NCBI RefSeq assembly: GCF_026625745.1
Contig: NZ_CP113061.1
Location: forward strand, 3,565,001 to 3,629,000
Origin: Asticcacaulis sp. SL142
Lineage (GTDB): Bacteria; Pseudomonadota; Alphaproteobacteria; Caulobacterales; Caulobacteraceae
DNA length: 64,000 nucleotides
Direction: 5' to 3'
The notes under the pieces were generated by a model. The model searched no databases, was not told the origin of the DNA, and saw only the letters and a list, made by a program, of their open reading frames with translations. Below, one piece after another: positions 62,732 to 64,000 of the stretch. Position numbers and translations under genes: made by a program. Position 1 is the stretch's first letter. Every line of letters starts with the position of its first letter.

Positions 62732-63199
62732 ATGGCAGATCAGACAAATACGCCGCCACCTCTGGACGCCCAGTTGTGCTATTCGATCTATTCGGCCGGG
62801 ATCGCCATTCAGCGTGTCTATAAGCCGCTTCTTGATGAGCTCGGGCTGACCTATCCTCAATATCTGGTGCTCAATGTTTTATGGCGAGACGATCAACAGA
62901 CCGTCGGTGCTATTGCTGAGGCCCTGGCTCTGGAATCGAGCACGCTGACGCCCATGCTCAAGCGCCTCGAATCGGCAGGGCTCGTTCTTAGGACGCGGAA
63001 TCCTCAAAATGAGCGGCAGGTTATTCTGGCTTTGACGCCCGATGGACGCGCGCTGCAGTCGCGCGCCGGGTGCCTTGGTCAAGCCCTGCTTGAAGCGTCT
63101 ATGCAAAGTCCGCAAGATCTGGCTGACCTAAACAAAGGTATCAGGCATTTGCGCGATACGATCTATGCCGGGATAGATGGCTGGAGCGCGCCCGCCTGA
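62732..63199 (+). CDS. ohrR: OhrR-like MarR family repressor
   Basis: 155 aa with a winged HTH (V-G-A-I-A-E-A-L-A-L-E-S-S-T-L-T-P-M-L-K-R-L-E near residues 67-89; wing R-N-P-Q-N-E-R-Q). The N-terminal L-D-A-Q-L-C-Y-S-I-Y matches the redox-sensing Cys context of OhrR (Cys16 here), and Tyr residues in V-Y-K-P and L-T-Y-P-Q-Y sit where OhrR hydrogen-bonding tyrosines lie. OhrR proteins leave DNA when organic hydroperoxides oxidise this Cys. AGGAG before ATG 62732. No ohr gene is adjacent; the divergent hydrolase is the apparent target. Confidence 0.88.
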   Translation: MADQTNTPPPLDAQLCYSIYSAGIAIQRVYKPLLDELGLTYPQYLVLNVLWRDDQQTVGAIAEALALESSTLTPMLKRLESAGLVLRTRNPQNERQVILALTPDGRALQSRAGCLGQALLEASMQSPQDLADLNKGIRHLRDTIYAGIDGWSAPA

Positions 63200-63269
63200 T
63201 CAGAGACGGCTACCAAGGCTTTTTGGTTCGGGAGGAGGCGTCACGCGCATCGCAACAATATGACTGGGA

Positions 63270-63683
63270 TCATTCCGCAGAGGGCGATTGGGTTTCGATC
63301 ATCCGTGATCGTACCTCAGAAGGGGCGGACTCAGCCCATAACAGCAGCTTATCCAATACCGGACACAGGGATTGGCCCCAATCGGTCAAGTGATATTCGA
63401 CCTTTGGCGGCACCTGCGCGTGGACTATCCGGGCGACCACGCCATCCGCTTCGAGTTGACGCAATTGCTGAATAAGCATTTTTTGGGACACGCCCGGAAT
63501 GGATCGTTCAAGGTCTGAGAACCGGCGCACCTGACCGCCAAAGAGCTGAAAAAGGATCACCAGCTTCCAGCGCCCTTCAAGCACGCGGATAATGTTCTGG
63601 ACGCTTTGTGCGGCGGTATGTGCCGTGTATTCGTCACGCTTACTTTCGGGTAAGTCCCTTACTTTTTCGTCCGTTCTTGTCAT
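63270..63683 (-). CDS. HxlR family transcriptional regulator
   Basis: 137 aa. HxlR winged HTH: V-L-E-G-R-W-K-L-V-I-L-F-Q-L near residues 34-47, R-F-S-D-L-E-R-S-I-P-G-V-S-Q-K-M-L near 54-70, and L-E-A-D-G-V-V-A-R near 77; wing with Y-H-L-T-D-W-G-Q-S-L near 97-106. No conserved sensing Cys in the N-terminus (the only Cys is near 108), so a redox role is uncertain. It is divergent from the SnoaL-like gene starting at 63742 (58 bp between), the probable target. Confidence 0.88.
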   Translation of the reverse strand: MTRTDEKVRDLPESKRDEYTAHTAAQSVQNIIRVLEGRWKLVILFQLFGGQVRRFSDLERSIPGVSQKMLIQQLRQLEADGVVARIVHAQVPPKVEYHLTDWGQSLCPVLDKLLLWAESAPSEVRSRMIETQSPSAE

Positions 63684-63741
63684 TCCTGCAGCTTATTCCT
63701 AGTTTTGTGTTGATGCAACTCAGGACGAAGAAAGTTCCGAT

Positions 63742-64000
63742 ATGATTGATCTACCTAAACCTATCGCCGACTATGTGGACGCCAATGCCCGGCTCGATGC
63801 CGGAGGGATGCTTAAATCGTTCGCGACGGACGCCGTCGTCAAAGATGAGGGCGGCACACACCAGGGCCATGCCGAGATATTGACGTGGCTAAAGTCCGCA
63901 ACAATCGCCAGTGAAGCGATCTTCACACCCGATACAGTCCGAGACGAAGAGGGGCGGTGTGTTGTGTCGGGACTGACCTCTGGTAACTTTAAGGGCAGTC
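63742..64000 (+). CDS. SnoaL/NTF2-like protein (partial, runs off the right edge)
   Basis: Starts at ATG 63742 and stays open to the window end (86 codons). The visible part (Y-V-D-A-N-A-R-L-D-A-G-G-M-L-K-S-F-A-T-D-A-V-V-K-D-E-G-G-T-H-Q-G-H-A-E-I) is the start of a SnoaL-like nuclear-transport-factor-2 fold. Such small cytoplasmic proteins, paired with HxlR regulators, are common. Function unknown. Confidence 0.75.
   Translation, partial: MIDLPKPIADYVDANARLDAGGMLKSFATDAVVKDEGGTHQGHAEILTWLKSATIASEAIFTPDTVRDEEGRCVVSGLTSGNFKGS

Noticed and set aside
1-64000. CRISPR arrays, rRNA genes, integrons
   Set aside because: No regularly spaced direct repeats of CRISPR size, no rRNA-like conserved segments and no attC-type arrays were seen.

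Overview
The window reads as chromosome of an alphaproteobacterium, most likely a Caulobacteraceae member close to Asticcacaulis. This is judged from three large TonB-dependent receptors, an amylosucrase-type sucrose locus of the Caulobacter/Xanthomonas kind, methyl-accepting chemotaxis genes, moderately high GC with AT-rich regulatory gaps, and the general protein flavour. The genus is an inference. No rRNA, complete tRNA or CRISPR array was seen.

Layout. (1) 1-9.7 kb is a coherent metal-starvation block. It holds a DUF3299 protein and a divergent LolD/MacB-type ABC pair with a His-rich loop, then a TonB receptor, an exported membrane-anchored CobN-like protein, an ExbB/TolQ-like protein and a DUF2149 protein. 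Two related 17-bp palindromes of Zur-box geometry sit in the two promoter regions. The gene sets match two Zn-starvation loci of Pseudomonas aeruginosa. (2) 9.7-13.3 kb is scarred DNA: IS630 remnant, MCP fragment, AraC regulator, and an internally deleted IS21-type element. (3) 13.3-17.1 kb has two paralogous PAS-PAS-HTH regulators flanking a degenerate glucokinase-like protein. (4) 17.4-25.3 kb is a sucrose (sux-like) locus: fructokinase, amylosucrase, TonB receptor, MFS transporter and LacI regulator, with two identical operator 14-mers in the divergent promoter. (5) 25.7-29.1 kb holds a chemoreceptor, a coupled small protein, and an unrecognised gene preceded by tandem inverted repeats.

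(6) 29.1-52 kb is bracketed by two defective copies of one IS3-family element in the same orientation. Inside are a broken acetyltransferase, a rhodanese with an FtrA-like regulator, and a broken patatin gene carrying a small internal inversion. Then come a TonB receptor, IclR regulator, lactonase-type MBL protein, MFS transporter, secretory lipase-like hydrolase and LysR regulator. The highlight is 41.2-51.4 kb: a guanidine/urea carboxylase operon (carboxylase, two DUF1989 carboxyguanidine-deiminase-type proteins, a frameshifted allophanate hydrolase). It is led by a NikR-like repressor that has lost three of four nickel ligands and diverges from an ABC importer. The shared promoter has a 28-bp dyad of NikR-operator size. 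(7) 52-54.4 kb is an integration scar (AlpA-like gene, tRNA 3'-end-like fragment, repeated GGGGGTACG) plus an exported esterase. (8) 54.4-64 kb holds a BenE transporter, an HTH-GAF regulator facing a GMC oxidoreductase across 9-bp-phased TTGAT repeats, an ECF-sigma/catalase/cytochrome b module, an OhrR-like repressor facing an alpha/beta hydrolase across TATCGCGATA palindromes, an HxlR regulator and a partial SnoaL-like gene.

Working together: the left block should scavenge metal through a TonB-energised outer-membrane system. The sux block imports and cleaves sucrose. The carboxylase block should import guanidine or urea and convert it to ammonia and CO2, although the final enzyme is frameshifted as read.
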